NCBI RefSeq assembly: GCF_000708045.1
Contig: NZ_ANIE01000009.1
Location: forward strand, 517,500-581,499
Source of the DNA: Marinobacter nitratireducens
GTDB lineage: Bacteria > Pseudomonadota > Gammaproteobacteria > Pseudomonadales > Oleiphilaceae
DNA length: 64,000 nucleotides
Direction: 5' to 3'
Shown here: positions 10,005-19,386 of the stretch, piece by piece
How the letters are laid out: each line of letters begins with the position of its first letter
How positions within the stretch are numbered: position 1 is the first letter of the stretch
Notes under the pieces: model-generated
What the model saw: only the letters and a program-made list of their open reading frames with translations
Databases searched by the model: none
What the model was told of the DNA's origin: nothing
Program-made: the position numbers and the translations under genes

Positions 10005-11369
10005 ATGGAATTACCTGTCGCAGTTCAGCAGGCACTTGGGGAGTCGGCGTCTGGCGTGTCGTTGCGGGACGCCAGTCAGGCGCCTGGCAGTGAACTGTTG
10101 CGTATGGTCTTGCTGAGTGATGGGGAAGGCAATATTCAGGCGATTTGCCGCAAGGGTGACCTGATTGATCTTGATCGGCTCAATAAGCAGCTGGGGCGGG
10201 ACCTTCGACTGATGAAACCGAGGGAGCAGTTGCGGGTGCGTGAACGGGCTGGGTTGAGTGTCATGCCGGCCCTGCCATCGCTGACGGGGTGGCCGACAGT
10301 GGTTGATCACAGGGTGGATGAGCTGACGTCGGTCGCCATTGAGCTGGGTGAGCAGAACCTGGCCATGGTCATGCCCGCTGATGATTTTCGCTCGCTCACG
10401 GCCAAGGCCAACCATGTGGTATTTACCGTGGATCCCCGGTCCATTGAGGTGAACCTGAACGATCATGGCAAAGACCGGGACCAGTTCAACACGGCGATCA
10501 AGAAATTTACCGGGCTTCGTATTCAGCAGCGGCTTGAAGACACGCTTGAGCTGCCGCCGTTGCCGGAAACAGCCCAGCGCATTATCCATCTGCGGGTGAA
10601 CCCGAATGCGGTGATGGGAGACCTGGTCGATATCGTCGAGAGTGATCCAAGCCTTGCCGCGCAGGTTGTCAGCTGGGCATCCTCCTCTTTCTATGCGGCG
10701 GCTGGCCAGGTGCGCTCGGTTCATGATGCCGTGTCCCGTGTACTCGGATTTGATCTGGTGATGAACCTGGCCATGGGTCTATCCCTGGGGCGGGCATTGA
10801 AGCAGCCCCAAGATCACCCCGAGGGTTATGTCGATTACTGGCAGCAGGCGATTTGGCAGGCTCAGTCAGCGGGGATCCTGGCCAGTATGATGCCCCGAGG
10901 CGAACGGCCGCTGTTTGGGCTGGCCTACCTTGCCGGGTTATTGCATAACTTCGGTCATCTGGTGCTAGCTCAGGTGTTCCCTCCGCATTTCAAGCTGGTT
11001 TGTCGTTCCCTGGAAGTAAACCCTGAGATCGACTCGTCGGTTACCGAGCATTATCTGTTGGGAATCACGCGGGAGCAGATCGCCAGTCAGCTGATGGAAA
11101 ACTGGGGCATGCCGGACGAAGTGACGCTATCTATTCGATATCAGAAAAATCCGCGCTACGACGGTCCTTTTTGCGTGTACGCAAAGCTGCTCTGGTTGGG
11201 ACGTCAGCTGCTGACAGAGAGGGGCGTAGCACTGGGCGCCGGGCAAGAGGTGCCGCAGTCGTTCTACGATGAACTTGGCCTGGATCGCGAGAAGGTGGAA
11301 GAACAGTTTGATCAGCTGGTTGAAAGCAAGGACAGCATCATGGCGATGGCCGGGATGATGAATCAGTAA
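10005..11369 (+). CDS. YbaK-like/HDOD domain signalling protein
   Basis: This 454-residue protein has two parts. Residues 1 to about 160 resemble a YbaK/aminoacyl-tRNA editing-type fold. From about 180 an HDOD domain begins (LPPLPETAQRIIHLRVNPNA, then VESDPSLAAQVVSWA), typical of non-catalytic HD-related output domains in signalling. ATG 10005 follows CGGGAGAG; the upstream in-frame extension lacks family character. Its place downstream of recG matches the Pseudomonas order. The biochemical role is unknown. The YbaK-like part may be a binding module rather than a deacylase. Confidence 0.82.
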   Translation: MELPVAVQQALGESASGVSLRDASQAPGSELLRMVLLSDGEGNIQAICRKGDLIDLDRLNKQLGRDLRLMKPREQLRVRERAGLSVMPALPSLTGWPTVVDHRVDELTSVAIELGEQNLAMVMPADDFRSLTAKANHVVFTVDPRSIEVNLNDHGKDRDQFNTAIKKFTGLRIQQRLEDTLELPPLPETAQRIIHLRVNPNAVMGDLVDIVESDPSLAAQVVSWASSSFYAAAGQVRSVHDAVSRVLGFDLVMNLAMGLSLGRALKQPQDHPEGYVDYWQQAIWQAQSAGILASMMPRGERPLFGLAYLAGLLHNFGHLVLAQVFPPHFKLVCRSLEVNPEIDSSVTEHYLLGITREQIASQLMENWGMPDEVTLSIRYQKNPRYDGPFCVYAKLLWLGRQLLTERGVALGAGQEVPQSFYDELGLDREKVEEQFDQLVESKDSIMAMAGMMNQ

Positions 11370-11682
11370 GCCTCTTCGTCGTACTCACCACCAAAAAAAG
11401 CCGGCCATTTTGGCCGGCAAGCTCACCCGCTTGTTGCAGAGTCGTCCAGACTTTTCAGGAGAAAACAACGATAGGGCAATCACCGCCGCTGGTTGGGTTG
11501 CGCCCTGTCTTTAAAGTTAGACAAAGCGCCGAAAAAGGAAAGCTGTCTGGCCAAACTCGTTGACTGTGAAGGCGGCGTCACACTTGGAGCGGTGTGGAAC
11601 CTGTTGTTTTACCGTGTGAAATGCTAGTGTGTCTGGTTAGGCCAGTTACAAAATATTACAAAAAGGTTGCCCGGTAGGCTCT
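11370..11682. other. Intergenic gap between convergent genes with one hairpin
   Basis: This 313-base gap holds one clear structure: a GCCGGCCA/TGGCCGGC hairpin at 11400-11418 preceded by seven A residues. No convincing reading frame, tRNA or promoter was found in the rest. Confidence 0.6.
11393..11418 (-). terminator. Candidate intrinsic terminator, minus direction
   Basis: The 8-bp stem GCCGGCCA (11400-11407) pairs with TGGCCGGC (11411-11418) across a TTT loop. The A7 run at its left becomes a U-run on the minus strand. It would stop minus-strand transcription about 265 bases past the DUF2489 stop codon. For the plus-strand HDOD gene it is only a GC-rich hairpin. Confidence 0.65.
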
Positions 11683-12144
11683 TCAGTTGTCGAAGGCGTG
11701 CAGGCGAATGGCTGTCGCAGCCCGGCGAATCTCATCGGCGTATTTCTTCTCTATCTCGAATCGCTCTTTGTCCATCTTCTCGACGAAGCGCGTTTCTGTT
11801 GCCTGCCGGGCACGGTGGGTCGGCATGTGCTGGAGGTGCTCATGGACCTCCAGGAAGACCCGGTAGGGCGACTGCTCCAGAAGCTCGGGCGCCAGATGAT
11901 CAAGCAGGCCCTTCAACCGGAGGCAGGCTTCAGAGTATTCAACCTGGTCCGCTTCAACGGCCAGGGCGATGACTCGCACGCTCTCGACCATGTCCTGCCG
12001 ACGTTGCTCCAGGAAGGCGGTCGCCTTGGCCTGTCGTCGTTTCCCATCGGCCAGAGCTTTTGCCTGACGAAAGATGAATACCAGAAGCAGGGCGATGACT
12101 CCCAGCCCTGCCGCAATCAATGTCCATTGGAGCCAGATCGGCAT
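11683..12144 (-). CDS. DUF2489 family membrane-anchored protein
   Basis: This 153-residue protein starts MPIWLQWTLIAAGLGVIALLLVFIF, a single N-terminal transmembrane segment. A basic, mostly helical cytoplasmic region follows (KRRQAKATAFLEQRRQDMVESVRVIA) and then the conserved C-terminus ending ATAIRLHAFDN. It resembles DUF2489, a family without known function. ATG 12144 follows GGGAGAA at good spacing; an upstream in-frame extension overlapping the next gene is rejected. It lies 19 bases behind the molybdopterin oxidoreductase gene and is probably co-transcribed with it. Confidence 0.75.
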   Translation of the reverse strand: MPIWLQWTLIAAGLGVIALLLVFIFRQAKALADGKRRQAKATAFLEQRRQDMVESVRVIALAVEADQVEYSEACLRLKGLLDHLAPELLEQSPYRVFLEVHEHLQHMPTHRARQATETRFVEKMDKERFEIEKKYADEIRRAATAIRLHAFDN

Positions 12145-12163
12145 CGAGTTCTCCCTTGATCCA

Positions 12164-14458
12164 TCATGCCCGTTTCCGTTGGCGGGTCGGCCGCCAGACT
12201 TTGACATTGACCGACTGGCCATTCAATACCGAGGTTCCAACCAGATCATCGATCTGCGCGTCGCTGATCACATCATTGATGCTTGCTCCGGCGTGGCTGG
12301 ATGCGATGGATTGGCCGCTACCTTCCCGATCGTGGCCCCAGCCGTGGGGAATCGAAACAACACCGGGCATGATATCTTCGGTGATCTCCACCGGCAGAAC
12401 AATTTTTCCAGCGGAGGAATTCACCTCGGCGGAGTCGCCGGTTTGCAGGCCCAGTCGTGATGCTTCTTTCGGGTGAAGCATCAGGGTGCACCGATCCTTG
12501 CCTTTTACCAGGCGCTGGCTGTTGTGCATCCACGAGTTATTGCTGCGAACGTGTCGACGGCCGATCAGCATCAGTCCATCCTCGGGGCTGAGCTCCAGCT
12601 TTTTATGAAGCCGTTCAAGATCATCCAGAAAGCGTCGAGGTGCAAGGTTGATCTTGCCGTCCCTGGTAAACAGCCGGTCCGGGAGTGTCGGCTTCAGTGG
12701 GCCGAGATCGACGCCGTGCGGTTGATTCCGAAGCGCGCTCAGGGAAAGGCCTTTAGGAAGATCCTCCCAGCGTCGATTCATCGAGCTCAGGTTGGCGAGT
12801 CCCCGAAGCGGGTGGCGTTTGGGGAGCAGGTCGATGATCAGGTCAAGGGCCGGCTGCGCCAGACCTCGCAGAGGTTGTCCGGAAGCACCATAGGGACCGG
12901 AGCGCAGCATCAGGTCCAGAATGGGATCGGGGCCGAGCTTCTTGAATGTGCGCCAGCCAAGTTCCGATCGCAGCGGTAGGTTCCCGCCTTTGCGGAGCTT
13001 CTCCAGGCGGTGTGCCAGTTCCAGGAGTATTTGCCAGTCGTGCCGGCTATCAGGTCCGGCATCAAAGAGTTTGTCGCTGTATTTGGCGGTATTGCGGACC
13101 GCAAACATGCTGAAGATCAGGTCGTAGTGACTGCGCTCCAGTGCGGCAGTGGGAGGCAGGATCACATCAGCGTGCCGGGTGGTTTCGTTCAGGTAGTAGT
13201 CGACGGACACCATGAAGTCGAGCCCTTCAAATGCCTCGTCCAGACGACGTCCGTTGGGGTTGGACAGTATCGGGTTGCCGGCCACGGTGACAAACGCGCG
13301 GATCTGGCCATCGCCTGGCGTCAGTATCTCATCGGCCATGGTGCTGGCGGGGTATTCGCCGGCGAACTCCGGCAGCCCTCGAACCCGGCTGTGACGTTTG
13401 CCGAAGTGGCCGTTTTGTCCGGACATGGCACCGATGGCGACCAGATCAATGGCGGGCTGGGTGAACAGAACGCCTCCGGGGACGTCGAGCTTCCCGGTCA
13501 GAATGTTGAGGCAGTAGGCAAGCCAGGTGGCGATGCCGCCGAATGCCTGGGTGCTGGTTCCCATTCGGGTATAGAGTGCCGCTTTGGGTGTGGTGGCCAG
13601 TTGCCGCGCCAGTTGTCTGATCGCATCGGCCTGAATGCCTGTATGCTCGGCAACAGCCTCTGGAGAAAAGCTCAATGAGGCGAGGCGGAGTAGATCCACA
13701 TCCTTGACCAGTGGGCCGGCTGGGCCGGTATTAACCAGCTCTTCCTGAAACAGGGTGTGCACCATCGCCATGAGCAGGAGCGCGTCAGAGCCTGGTCGAA
13801 TAAAATGGAACTCATCTGCCAGCTTGGCTGTTTCAGTGCGGCGGGGATCCACCACAATCATCTTGCCACCACGACTTTTGAGGCGCTTTAGCCGGCCACG
13901 GAAGTCTGGCACCGTCATCAGACTGCCATTGGAAGCCATCGGGTTGGCACCGATGCAGATAAACAGGTCTGTCTGGTCGATATCGGGGATCGGGAACAGA
14001 ATCTGATGCCCGAACATCTCCAGGCTGGTCAACATGTGGGGAAGTTGATCGTTGGAGGTGGCAGAGAACCGGTTTTGGGAGCCAACAGCTCGCAGAAACG
14101 GCATGGTCGCAACCAGTGAACCATGGTTGTGGACATTCGGGTTGCCCAGGTAGACGCCTATGCTGTTGCGGCCATGGTCGGTGCGTGTCCGGTGTAGTTT
14201 ACGCGCGACCAGATCAAAGGCTTCATCCCATTCCATTTCTTTCCAGCCATCAGGCGTCTTGCGAACGGGCTTTCTCAGGCGCTCGGGATCTTCATGCAGA
14301 TCCTGAAGGGCAACGGCTTTGGGGCAAATGTGTCCACGGCTCAGCGGGTCGTTCTCATCGCCCTTGATGGAAGAAATGTGGCCATCCTTCACTTCAATGG
14401 CAACGCCGCACATGGCCTCGCACAGATGGCAGGTTCGAAAGTGGGTGCCGTTCTCCAT
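12164..14458 (-). CDS. Molybdopterin-dependent oxidoreductase (BisC/formate dehydrogenase-like)
   Basis: This 764-residue enzyme has an N-terminal [4Fe-4S] site with Cys10, Cys13, Cys17 and Cys45 (CHLCEAMC...HICPKA), a large Mo-bisMGD core (GVYLGNPN, IVVDPRRTETAKLAD, GMSGQNG) and a C-terminal dinucleotide-binding domain (MLHPKEASRLGLQTGDSAEV). At the position where formate dehydrogenases carry Cys or Sec the local sequence is FSATSNDQLPH, so formate is not an obvious substrate. No electron-transfer subunit, chaperone or Tat signal is adjacent, suggesting a soluble cytoplasmic enzyme. The substrate is unknown. Confidence 0.88.
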   Translation of the reverse strand: MENGTHFRTCHLCEAMCGVAIEVKDGHISSIKGDENDPLSRGHICPKAVALQDLHEDPERLRKPVRKTPDGWKEMEWDEAFDLVARKLHRTRTDHGRNSIGVYLGNPNVHNHGSLVATMPFLRAVGSQNRFSATSNDQLPHMLTSLEMFGHQILFPIPDIDQTDLFICIGANPMASNGSLMTVPDFRGRLKRLKSRGGKMIVVDPRRTETAKLADEFHFIRPGSDALLLMAMVHTLFQEELVNTGPAGPLVKDVDLLRLASLSFSPEAVAEHTGIQADAIRQLARQLATTPKAALYTRMGTSTQAFGGIATWLAYCLNILTGKLDVPGGVLFTQPAIDLVAIGAMSGQNGHFGKRHSRVRGLPEFAGEYPASTMADEILTPGDGQIRAFVTVAGNPILSNPNGRRLDEAFEGLDFMVSVDYYLNETTRHADVILPPTAALERSHYDLIFSMFAVRNTAKYSDKLFDAGPDSRHDWQILLELAHRLEKLRKGGNLPLRSELGWRTFKKLGPDPILDLMLRSGPYGASGQPLRGLAQPALDLIIDLLPKRHPLRGLANLSSMNRRWEDLPKGLSLSALRNQPHGVDLGPLKPTLPDRLFTRDGKINLAPRRFLDDLERLHKKLELSPEDGLMLIGRRHVRSNNSWMHNSQRLVKGKDRCTLMLHPKEASRLGLQTGDSAEVNSSAGKIVLPVEITEDIMPGVVSIPHGWGHDREGSGQSIASSHAGASINDVISDAQIDDLVGTSVLNGQSVNVKVWRPTRQRKRA

Positions 14459-14564
14459 GGACTTGCTCTCCCGGGCGTTGTTGTTCTGGAATTAATGGTT
14501 TTTTAATGAAACCAGATTAACAGGATTTGAGGGCGATGGGGAAATTGTGTGGTTTTATCCGGAT

Positions 14565-14594
14565 ACAAAAAAGGCCAGCCCAACGGACTGGCCT
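14565..14594 (-). terminator. Intrinsic terminator of the Ig-like lipoprotein operon
   Basis: AGGCCAG (14572-14578) pairs with CTGGCCT (14588-14594). The adjoining A-run (caaaaaaa, 14565-14572) becomes a U-run on the minus strand, 23 bases past the stop codon of the lipoprotein gene. Confidence 0.8.
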
Positions 14595-14616
14595 CTGGTG
14601 CCAAGGAAAGGAACTC

Positions 14617-17600
14617 CTACTGGGAGGCAGGGATTTCCTTGATGGGGTTTGAAAGGAAATTGAGGTAGGTCCCCTCAGCCGGAATTCGAAGGGGAATCTC
14701 GACGGGGACAATACCAAAGGATACCGCATTGACGGTGATGTCCTCGGCCACCGTATTGCGCTGCTCTATCTGCATCCGGCCATCATCAAAGAATGTGATG
14801 GGGCCTTCCAGGTTCAGGGTAAGCGGCTTGCTATACAGGTCATGGCTGGTGACACCATCCAGGTTAGGCGCATCAAGTGTCAGGTTGGCAACGGTCTGAA
14901 AGACCGGTCCGCCATTGGCGCCTTCTACAATGCGGCCCTCGACGAGTCCCATCGGGTTGTCTGCTGTCGGTTCACCATAAGTCATCCGCAAGATCTGGGT
15001 TCCGGTGTTGGAGTTGATATCCGCTCCGAAAAGTAGATCTGCGCTTACGACGACCTGTGCTGATGTCGTGGTCAGCATCGTTGGGTATAGCAGAACCCGA
15101 ACACCAATGACTTCTCCGGCTTCATTGGTGGCAGGACCTATAACTTCTGTGTCCAGTCCATAGGTCTGGTAGATAAACTTGTTGGCCGGACAGTCACCAT
15201 TGTCTGGCGAGCAACCGACTCTGGCTGCGCCGGCAGAGCTTTGACCATTGACCACCGTCAGCTTGCTGGAGTTGGCCGACGGCAGGATTTCTCCGTTGAC
15301 GATCTCGTGATCGAAAGGCTCAAGACAGTTGGTGCTGTCTGCAGCATCGCAGTCGATGACATAGTTTGAGTTTGTGTCGCGGATCGGCAGGTTCCGAAGC
15401 GGTGTAAATACGCTTTCCTGCTGCTCCGCGCCGACGAAGTAGATCGATAGGTCCGGACCGCCAATATCGGAAGGGTCGACCAAAAGGTCTGTCTGCAAAG
15501 GCAACCCCTCTTCCGAGCAGATGATGGACCCGGAGTTGCAGTCGCCGTTCTGCGCAGAACGCATGGTGTAACGGTAAGTGGTTCCGATTTCCCAGGCGCT
15601 ATCCGGATAGAAGCGGATTTGCTGATTGTTCTTTTCGATCCTGCCGGCAACCGGAGCTTCGGACCCTACATTACCAGGGCTCGATGGATCGGCGATGGCT
15701 TCGACCACCAGAGACTGGTTGTTAATGGTGGCAAGGTCCATTGACTGTGAGAACTTGACCACGATAGGCCGATCCTCGGGCATGGACATGACTGGAATCT
15801 GATCACGAACAGGGTTGTTTGTCGCGGCATCCACACAGGTACCGTGTTGGCCCGCTGCGATATCCTGACCAGTCGTCACACAGGGATAGCCTGGGTAAGT
15901 TGTCAGAGCGAACGGAGACACCGGCGCGGCCTCGGAGCCATCTGTGAGGGCTGGCAGGGCAAAGGTCAGTGCCTGTTGAGTTGCCCCGTTTCCAGCGAGA
16001 TCCGTCAGTCCCGAGCTGATGTTCAGGGTGTATTCGACGCCATGCACAAGGCCGCCGACCTGATTCAGAGCCACAACTGTGCCATCGAGTTTGGTTTTGA
16101 AATCAACGCTGGTGTTGCCCTGGAACAGGGTAAATGCAGAGTCCAGAGATTTCGGATCGAGAGGCTCATCAAAGTTGAGCACAATCGGGTCACCCGGACG
16201 TTGCATCTGATCCCGGTCGCCTGGGACCGCTGAATCGGGGCCCGGCATCCAGCTTACCAGGGCTGGCCCGGTGGTATCCGACGTCCGGTTTTCCAGTGCG
16301 TCCAGTTGGACATCGGCGTTGGTATCAGCCTCGATGCGGAAGGCGATAGTCGCATCCGTGGTTTCCTGACCAAGAAGATTGGGCTCGACCATGCCGATTG
16401 CGTCGATGGTCAGAACCCCTTCCTTGACGATGGCAATACCGCTAAGTTCTACGTGCATCAGGTTCTGGGACAGTGACGCGTTTGGCTGCGGCGCCTCGGT
16501 GTTCATGGACACGTCCATAAACAGTTTCACATGACGTGGGGCCTCGGCCGAATCCGAATAAGGGTTCGGGTACAGGTAGCCGGTCGCATCGGTCAGCATG
16601 GTGACCTTGATGGCGCCGGTTTTCTGAATGGTTCCAGTTGCCGGATCCAATACGGGGACGGTGCCATTCACTTTGACATCCAGGCTGCTGCTCTCCAGCA
16701 GGCTGCCCTTGGGTACCCTCAGGGGGACTGGCTCATCTCCCGGAAAACTTGGACCATAAGCCAGCTCGGCATACAGTGCGCCAGTCTGTTGGGATACATC
16801 AGTGGTGCCCTGTAGCACGGAATTGAGGCTGACACCGTTGATGATCTGCCCGTTGAGTACGGAGCGCTGGGGCTCCGTGCCTGCCAGAAGCCCGGAATCA
16901 ATGGTTTCCTGGTAGAGGATAACGGTTGGACTGGTGTCCTTCGGAGAAAACTGTGCGCTGTAGTCCAGGGTCTCTCCTGACAGGGAGGGCAGAGCGCCAA
17001 TGTCCAGCGTGTAGGTCTCACCGGGTGTCAGTATGTCACCCGGCATGCCGCAGGCATCGCGGGTTTCTGCGATGCACGGATCGAGGGTCAGGTATCGGCC
17101 GTCCACATAGACGTCACTGGCGACCTCGCTTCCCTGGCTGTCCAGCAAGCGAATGCTGCCGCCCATGGCTTTCCAATCGGGGTGCACCGGTTGGCTCAGA
17201 GTCAGCCTGAAGGAGGAAAAGTCCATGGGTTTGAAGAAGCCGTCAGCCGAGGGAATCATGTTGGTGACGGCAAAGCCGGATTGCAGGGAGTCCAGCGACT
17301 GGATGCCCGTGAATCCGGCACGGGTGGTGAACTGGATGCCATCGGCTCCTACTGCATTGGGTGTGCCAATCGGCCGCGATCCCGCATCCAGAGGTTCCGA
17401 GAACGATATGTTGAAGTCGGAACCGAGACTCAACGGCGCATCAGGACTGAGAATCAGACTTTTGCCCCCGTCGGTCGTGGTCAGCGTGTAGGCCACGGGG
17501 CCTTGATCGTTCGTGAGCTGGATCTTGGATTCCGGAGCTTCGTCGGTAATGGCATCGGAGAAGCGAAGAACGATATCGGCCTCCGGGCTGACCGTACTTT

Positions 17601-17730
17601 GTCCATCAGCCGGGAACGAGTAAATCACGCTTCCCGGAGACGAGGCATCGTTATTTATCTGTTGCTGATCACCGCCACAGGCGGCCAACAGGATCGCCGG
17701 TACCAGAGCGAGAGTTTTGTTGTAGTTCAT
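14617..17730 (-). CDS. Large outer-membrane lipoprotein with repeated Ig-like (Big_5) domains
   Basis: This 1037-residue lipoprotein has lipobox LLAAC with Cys18 and Gly at +2, which favours outer-membrane sorting. At least three segments resemble bacterial Ig-like/SbsA domains: SFPADGQSTVSPEADIVLRF, DPIVLNFDEPLDPKSL and RPIVVKFSQSMDLATI. The C-terminal part contains a beta-rich domain and ends in PIKEIPASQ. It follows the barrel gene by 14 bases, so the two are probably one operon. Similar pairs of a barrel and an Ig-like lipoprotein occur in marine gammaproteobacteria, but the function is not known. Surface adhesion or assembly with the barrel are possibilities only. Confidence 0.82.
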   Translation of the reverse strand: MNYNKTLALVPAILLAACGGDQQQINNDASSPGSVIYSFPADGQSTVSPEADIVLRFSDAITDEAPESKIQLTNDQGPVAYTLTTTDGGKSLILSPDAPLSLGSDFNISFSEPLDAGSRPIGTPNAVGADGIQFTTRAGFTGIQSLDSLQSGFAVTNMIPSADGFFKPMDFSSFRLTLSQPVHPDWKAMGGSIRLLDSQGSEVASDVYVDGRYLTLDPCIAETRDACGMPGDILTPGETYTLDIGALPSLSGETLDYSAQFSPKDTSPTVILYQETIDSGLLAGTEPQRSVLNGQIINGVSLNSVLQGTTDVSQQTGALYAELAYGPSFPGDEPVPLRVPKGSLLESSSLDVKVNGTVPVLDPATGTIQKTGAIKVTMLTDATGYLYPNPYSDSAEAPRHVKLFMDVSMNTEAPQPNASLSQNLMHVELSGIAIVKEGVLTIDAIGMVEPNLLGQETTDATIAFRIEADTNADVQLDALENRTSDTTGPALVSWMPGPDSAVPGDRDQMQRPGDPIVLNFDEPLDPKSLDSAFTLFQGNTSVDFKTKLDGTVVALNQVGGLVHGVEYTLNISSGLTDLAGNGATQQALTFALPALTDGSEAAPVSPFALTTYPGYPCVTTGQDIAAGQHGTCVDAATNNPVRDQIPVMSMPEDRPIVVKFSQSMDLATINNQSLVVEAIADPSSPGNVGSEAPVAGRIEKNNQQIRFYPDSAWEIGTTYRYTMRSAQNGDCNSGSIICSEEGLPLQTDLLVDPSDIGGPDLSIYFVGAEQQESVFTPLRNLPIRDTNSNYVIDCDAADSTNCLEPFDHEIVNGEILPSANSSKLTVVNGQSSAGAARVGCSPDNGDCPANKFIYQTYGLDTEVIGPATNEAGEVIGVRVLLYPTMLTTTSAQVVVSADLLFGADINSNTGTQILRMTYGEPTADNPMGLVEGRIVEGANGGPVFQTVANLTLDAPNLDGVTSHDLYSKPLTLNLEGPITFFDDGRMQIEQRNTVAEDITVNAVSFGIVPVEIPLRIPAEGTYLNFLSNPIKEIPASQ

Positions 17731-17744
17731 GGCTCAGCCTCCGA

Positions 17745-19079
17745 TCAGAATTTCAGCGTAATGGAACCGCTGAATACATGTACGTCACCGTCAGTAGAGA
17801 CAACCGTACCGTTGTTTGTGGCATCGGGATCGGTGGTGTTAATGGTGAAATCCCGGTCCTGAAGCATCTGATACTGGTAGCCCAAATCCAGTCGAACCGG
17901 ATAAGCGAGGATTCGGGTGCGCTTGTATTCGGCACTCACGCCGAGACCAACAATGTACTTGTCGTTGTCGAAGTAGTTGACGTCCTGGGTCGAGGTGCTT
18001 TTCAGAGCTGTCGGCTGGAATGCGAGACCACCGGTCACAGCAAAGGTATCACCCAGCTTCATCTCACCACCAATACGGGGAATCAGGATGTCGTCGAACT
18101 GGGCTGCCGCCTGATCTTTGATGTCGTCACCGGCAAACTCATCTTCCAGATCTGACCAGTTCTGCTGCTCGAGGGTCAGACCGACCCGCCAGTCGGATGC
18201 GCTGTACTGGACGCCGACGGCATAAACAGTTGGCTGATACGAGTCGTAGGTGGAAATTGCAAACTGGAGTGGGTCGCTGGCCGGGATCAGGCCGGGAATC
18301 ACCGTATTGGCCTGGACGGTCGTGCGTGTGTTGGAGCTGCTCCGGTAGACAACGGCCGTTTCGAAACCGTCAAGGAAGCAATCCGAGTCTGGACAGAGAG
18401 TTTCACCAAGATCAACGCTTGCACTCAGGATAGATCGGATTGAGGGCTTGGCGTTCACCGACAGGCTTTCGTATTGAGTGTTGCCCGCCAGGTCAGTGGT
18501 GGTTGAGAGAGCGGCTTCGGAGTGTAGCGTGATACGGGTGGCAAAACCGGCATCAATACCCCGCCAAAGTGTGGTTGCACCACCAAGGTTCAGAAACAGC
18601 GGCTGACGCTCGTAGGTCAGGAACTGGCCAGAGTTCGAGGTTTCTGAGTTAAAGGCAAGAAGCTCCTTGCCGAGCTTTTCGACACCTGCAACGAAGCCCA
18701 GGTATATAGGGTGTTTGACCCGAGTGAGCGACGACAGATTGGTCTTCATACCGATCAAGACGTTTTGACTCGGGCGGTCAGTGACGATAGATCCTGTCCG
18801 ATCCGCACCCTCAGCTCTCAGTTCATGAGCACCATGGAGAAAGCCACCGGTCAGCTCACCGCGAGGATCTTTGGCAAGATAGGCCGGGTTGTAGTAGGTC
18901 GCTGAAACCTGAGTATTAAACATGGACAGTGCCTGAGCCGAAGCAATATCGGTTGGCAGGAGCCCATAGGTGGTGCCGATGTTGCCCATGTTGGCTGTCG
19001 CCGTTGCGGAGGCGAGGGCGGTTGTGGCGGCAATGCACAGGGAAAGTGACCGAATTGAGAATCGGGAAGTTGAATCCAT
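17745..19079 (-). CDS. Outer-membrane beta-barrel protein (FadL/TraF-like)
   Basis: This 444-residue protein has a signal peptide (start MDSTSRFSIRSLSLCIAATT, cleavage after TATA). It has a FadL-like plug region (ASAQALSMFNTQVSATYYNP), many amphipathic strands and a C-terminal Phe (SGSITLKF), the Bam recognition feature of barrel proteins. It could be a hydrophobic-substrate porin of the FadL superfamily or a TraF_2-type barrel; sequence reading alone does not decide. ATG 19079 follows GGAGTAA. An A-rich motif lies just upstream (19095-19109). It is first in an operon with the Ig-like lipoprotein. Confidence 0.8.
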   Translation of the reverse strand: MDSTSRFSIRSLSLCIAATTALASATATANMGNIGTTYGLLPTDIASAQALSMFNTQVSATYYNPAYLAKDPRGELTGGFLHGAHELRAEGADRTGSIVTDRPSQNVLIGMKTNLSSLTRVKHPIYLGFVAGVEKLGKELLAFNSETSNSGQFLTYERQPLFLNLGGATTLWRGIDAGFATRITLHSEAALSTTTDLAGNTQYESLSVNAKPSIRSILSASVDLGETLCPDSDCFLDGFETAVVYRSSSNTRTTVQANTVIPGLIPASDPLQFAISTYDSYQPTVYAVGVQYSASDWRVGLTLEQQNWSDLEDEFAGDDIKDQAAAQFDDILIPRIGGEMKLGDTFAVTGGLAFQPTALKSTSTQDVNYFDNDKYIVGLGVSAEYKRTRILAYPVRLDLGYQYQMLQDRDFTINTTDPDATNNGTVVSTDGDVHVFSGSITLKF

Positions 19080-19094
19080 GGACTTACTCCAAAA

Positions 19095-19109
19095 GCTCGT
19101 TGTTTTTTT
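19095..19109 (-). promoter_or_regulatory. A-rich Hfq/Crc-type motif in the barrel-gene leader
   Basis: On the minus strand this reads AAAAAAACAACGAGC and contains an AANAANAA match. It lies just upstream of the GGAGTAA ribosome site. In Pseudomonas, Hfq with Crc binds such motifs near start codons to repress translation. This is a single motif match and could be chance. Confidence 0.3.
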
Positions 19110-19334
19110 AAGTGCCTTTCCAGGCCCGACTGAACGCGACTGGTACTTTTGTTCTGTTTTTAAGTGTATGCGGCTTGTCTTTTGGGGACTTTGGCTTTCG
19201 TGACACGAATTGATGTCGGTAAAACCACGTATGCTCAATCATGGTCGAAAAACAGGTAGATTGCCTGCTCTTAAAGGGCTGACACTGTTTGATTTTGTTG
19301 AGGAGTGTTGCGATTTTTTACGTCGGGAAACGAA

Positions 19335-19358
19335 AAAGCTCCCCGGGAGGGGAGCTTT
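19335..19358 (-). terminator. Intrinsic terminator of the first PEP-CTERM gene
   Basis: A perfect 10-bp stem, AAAGCTCCCC (19335-19344) with GGGGAGCTTT (19349-19358), has a GGGA loop and an A-run that becomes a U-run on the minus strand. It sits 28 bases past the stop codon at 19387. Confidence 0.88.
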
Positions 19359-19386
19359 AGGGTGTAAATAAGTCTGACATGGGGTG

